DNA from: Bacteroidia bacterium | Lineage (GTDB): Bacteria; Bacteroidota; Bacteroidia; UKL13-3 | DNA length: 64,000 bases | Assembly: GCA_021740845.1 (NCBI GenBank) | Contig: JAIOYZ010000002.1 | Coordinates: 62,001-126,000, forward strand | Direction: 5' to 3' | In this document: in pieces, positions 62,804 through 64,000 of the stretch | How positions within the stretch are numbered: position 1 is the first letter of the stretch | How the letters are laid out: each line of letters opens with the position of its first letter | Translations under genes and position numbers: made by a program | The notes under the pieces: model-generated | Told to the model about the DNA's origin: nothing | The model's input: the letters and a program-made list of their open reading frames with translations, nothing else | The model's database searches: none

Positions 62804-64000
62804 ATGAAGAAAATATTAATTGCCAATCGTGGCGAAATAGCCTTGAGAGTTATGAGAACTGCAAAGGAGATGGGTATAAAAACCGTTGCTGTTTTTAGTG
62901 AAGCTGATAGAAAAGCATTGCATGTAAGATATGCTGATGAAGCAGTTTGTATTGGCCCTCCTCCTAGCAATCAAAGTTATTTATTAGGCGATAAAATTAT
63001 TGAAGTGGCCAAATCTGTTGGTGCGGATGCCATTCATCCCGGTTATGGTTTCTTAAGTGAAAACGCTCATTTTACTAGAAAAGTTAAAGAAGCTGGTTTA
63101 ATTTTTATAGGTCCTTCTGCCGAAAGCATGGAGATTATGGGTAGTAAAATAGGCGCAAAACAGGCAGTAAGCAAATTTAATGTGCCTTTGGTTCCAGGAA
63201 CACAAGAGGCACTAAGAGATGTAACAGAAGCAAAGAAAATTGCCAATGGAATTGGTTATCCTGTTTTAGTAAAGGCTTCTGCAGGTGGAGGTGGAAAAGG
63301 TATGCGTGTTGTTAATTCTGAGGACGAATTTGAGGAAGCAATTCGTATGGCTCAATCAGAGGCATTAGCTTCATTTGGTGACGACGCTGTTTTTATTGAA
63401 AAATTTGTTGGTTCGCCTAAACATATAGAAATACAAATTTTAGGAGATCAACATGGTAATGTAGTTTATTTGTTTGAACGCGAATGTAGTATTCAACGCA
63501 GGCATCAAAAACTAGTTGAAGAGGCGCCATCTAGTTGTTTAACACCTGAGGTTAGAAAGCAAATGGGTGAAGCTGCCGTAAATGTTGCAAAAGCTTCCAA
63601 TTATTATGGTGCCGGTACAGTTGAATTTTTAGTTGACAATGATCTGAATTTCTACTTTTTGGAAATGAACACCCGTCTACAAGTTGAGCATCCAGTTACA
63701 GAACAAATTGTTGGGCTGGATTTGGTAAAAGAACAAATTAGAGTGGCTCGTGGTGAAAAATTAGGATATTCTCAAGATGATTTGAAAATACATGGTCATG
63801 CAATTGAACTAAGGGTTTGCGCAGAGGATCCCATGAATAATTTCTTACCAGATATTGGTAAACTAAACACCTATAAAACTCCTCAAGGTTATGGAGTTAG
63901 GGTTGATGATAGTTTTGAAGAAGGAATGGAAATTCCTATTCAATATGATCCAATGATTGCTAAATTAATAACTTTTGGAGCCACTAGAGAAGAAGCTATT
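62804..64000 (+). CDS. Acyl-CoA carboxylase alpha subunit (biotin carboxylase part), 3' cut off by window edge
   Basis: 399 codons are visible. The biotin carboxylase domain is complete for most of its length: [20 protein letters not shown], the [10 protein letters not shown] loop, the ATP-binding glycine-rich loop [28 protein letters not shown], and [14 protein letters not shown] with the catalytic Glu-Asn-Arg set. It carboxylates biotin with bicarbonate and ATP. Length beyond the window decides between acetyl-CoA carboxylase AccC (about 450 aa) and a longer propionyl-CoA-type alpha chain with a biotin tail; the isolated position favours the latter weakly. Confidence 0.93.
   Translation, partial: MKKILIANRGEIALRVMRTAKEMGIKTVAVFSEADRKALHVRYADEAVCIGPPPSNQSYLLGDKIIEVAKSVGADAIHPGYGFLSENAHFTRKVKEAGLIFIGPSAESMEIMGSKIGAKQAVSKFNVPLVPGTQEALRDVTEAKKIANGIGYPVLVKASAGGGGKGMRVVNSEDEFEEAIRMAQSEALASFGDDAVFIEKFVGSPKHIEIQILGDQHGNVVYLFERECSIQRRHQKLVEEAPSSCLTPEVRKQMGEAAVNVAKASNYYGAGTVEFLVDNDLNFYFLEMNTRLQVEHPVTEQIVGLDLVKEQIRVARGEKLGYSQDDLKIHGHAIELRVCAEDPMNNFLPDIGKLNTYKTPQGYGVRVDDSFEEGMEIPIQYDPMIAKLITFGATREEAI

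Noticed and set aside
1-64000. CRISPR arrays or insertion sequences
   Set aside because: No regularly spaced direct repeats and no transposase-like protein or terminal inverted repeats were found.

Overview
The window is a low-G+C stretch of a Bacteroidota chromosome. This rests on several independent signs: secreted proteins with C-terminal type IX secretion (T9SS) sorting domains, a TonB-dependent receptor paired with a DUF4249 lipoprotein, an OmpA protein with thrombospondin type 3 repeats, Bacteroidota-type ParE and arginine decarboxylase, and promoters of the TTG-N19-TAnnTTTG kind. I cannot place it below phylum. No prophage, insertion sequence, CRISPR array or rRNA is visible. There is one tRNA (Leu, anticodon GAG).

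Layout. 1-9.0 kb: a truncated secreted protein, a TPR/LuxR regulator, a 2OG-Fe(II) oxygenase, a TonB receptor with its DUF4249 partner, a DUF1801 protein and an OmpA protein. 9.1-16.2 kb: a Rossmann protein, a secreted protein of the family often misnamed asparagine synthetase B, a small membrane protein, TrpS, a glycosyltransferase, a membrane MtfA-like peptidase and an SRAP abasic-site protein. 16.2-20.6 kb: ferredoxin, LuxC-like acyl-CoA reductase, divergent arginase and arginine decarboxylase, a 46-aa basic peptide and tRNA-Leu. 20.9-27.2 kb: an epimerase, small membrane proteins, an SRPBCC protein, an HTH regulator behind a phased operator-like array, a fatty acid hydroxylase and M48/M13 peptidases. 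27.3-32.9 kb: a tight lolD-recQ-glycosyltransferase-glycosyltransferase run with TTG starts, meeting ftsE head-on. 33-43.8 kb: an OmpA/TPR lipoprotein, a PAS-DHp-REC protein, ParE, FdhD, an M1 peptidase and GyrA. 43.9-51.6 kb: T9SS cargo (M28 peptidase, surface protein, a 1219-aa SBBP-repeat protein) and a sensor kinase. 51.8-64 kb: a TPR protein, M16 peptidase, DUF6580 protein, subtilase and lipoprotein, MnmA, CcmB, fatty acid desaturase, and the start of an acyl-CoA carboxylase alpha subunit.

The genes are mostly housekeeping and envelope functions, with many exported or membrane peptidases. The most unusual signal is at the DNA level. The 10-mer GGTTCAAACC (or its complement GGTTTGAACC) occurs 18 times exactly, about once per 3.5 kb, with a preferred wider form TTTGGTTCAAACCGAAA. 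It lies in all reading frames of unrelated genes and in leaders between genes. Independent base composition predicts about 0.07 copies. It looks like a genome-wide dispersed signal of the DUS/HIP1/architecture-motif kind; its role is unknown. The second unusual signal is seven palindromic ACA-NN-TGT sites (consensus ACAWWTGT), mostly about 21 bp apart, directly upstream of the HTH regulator at 23110.
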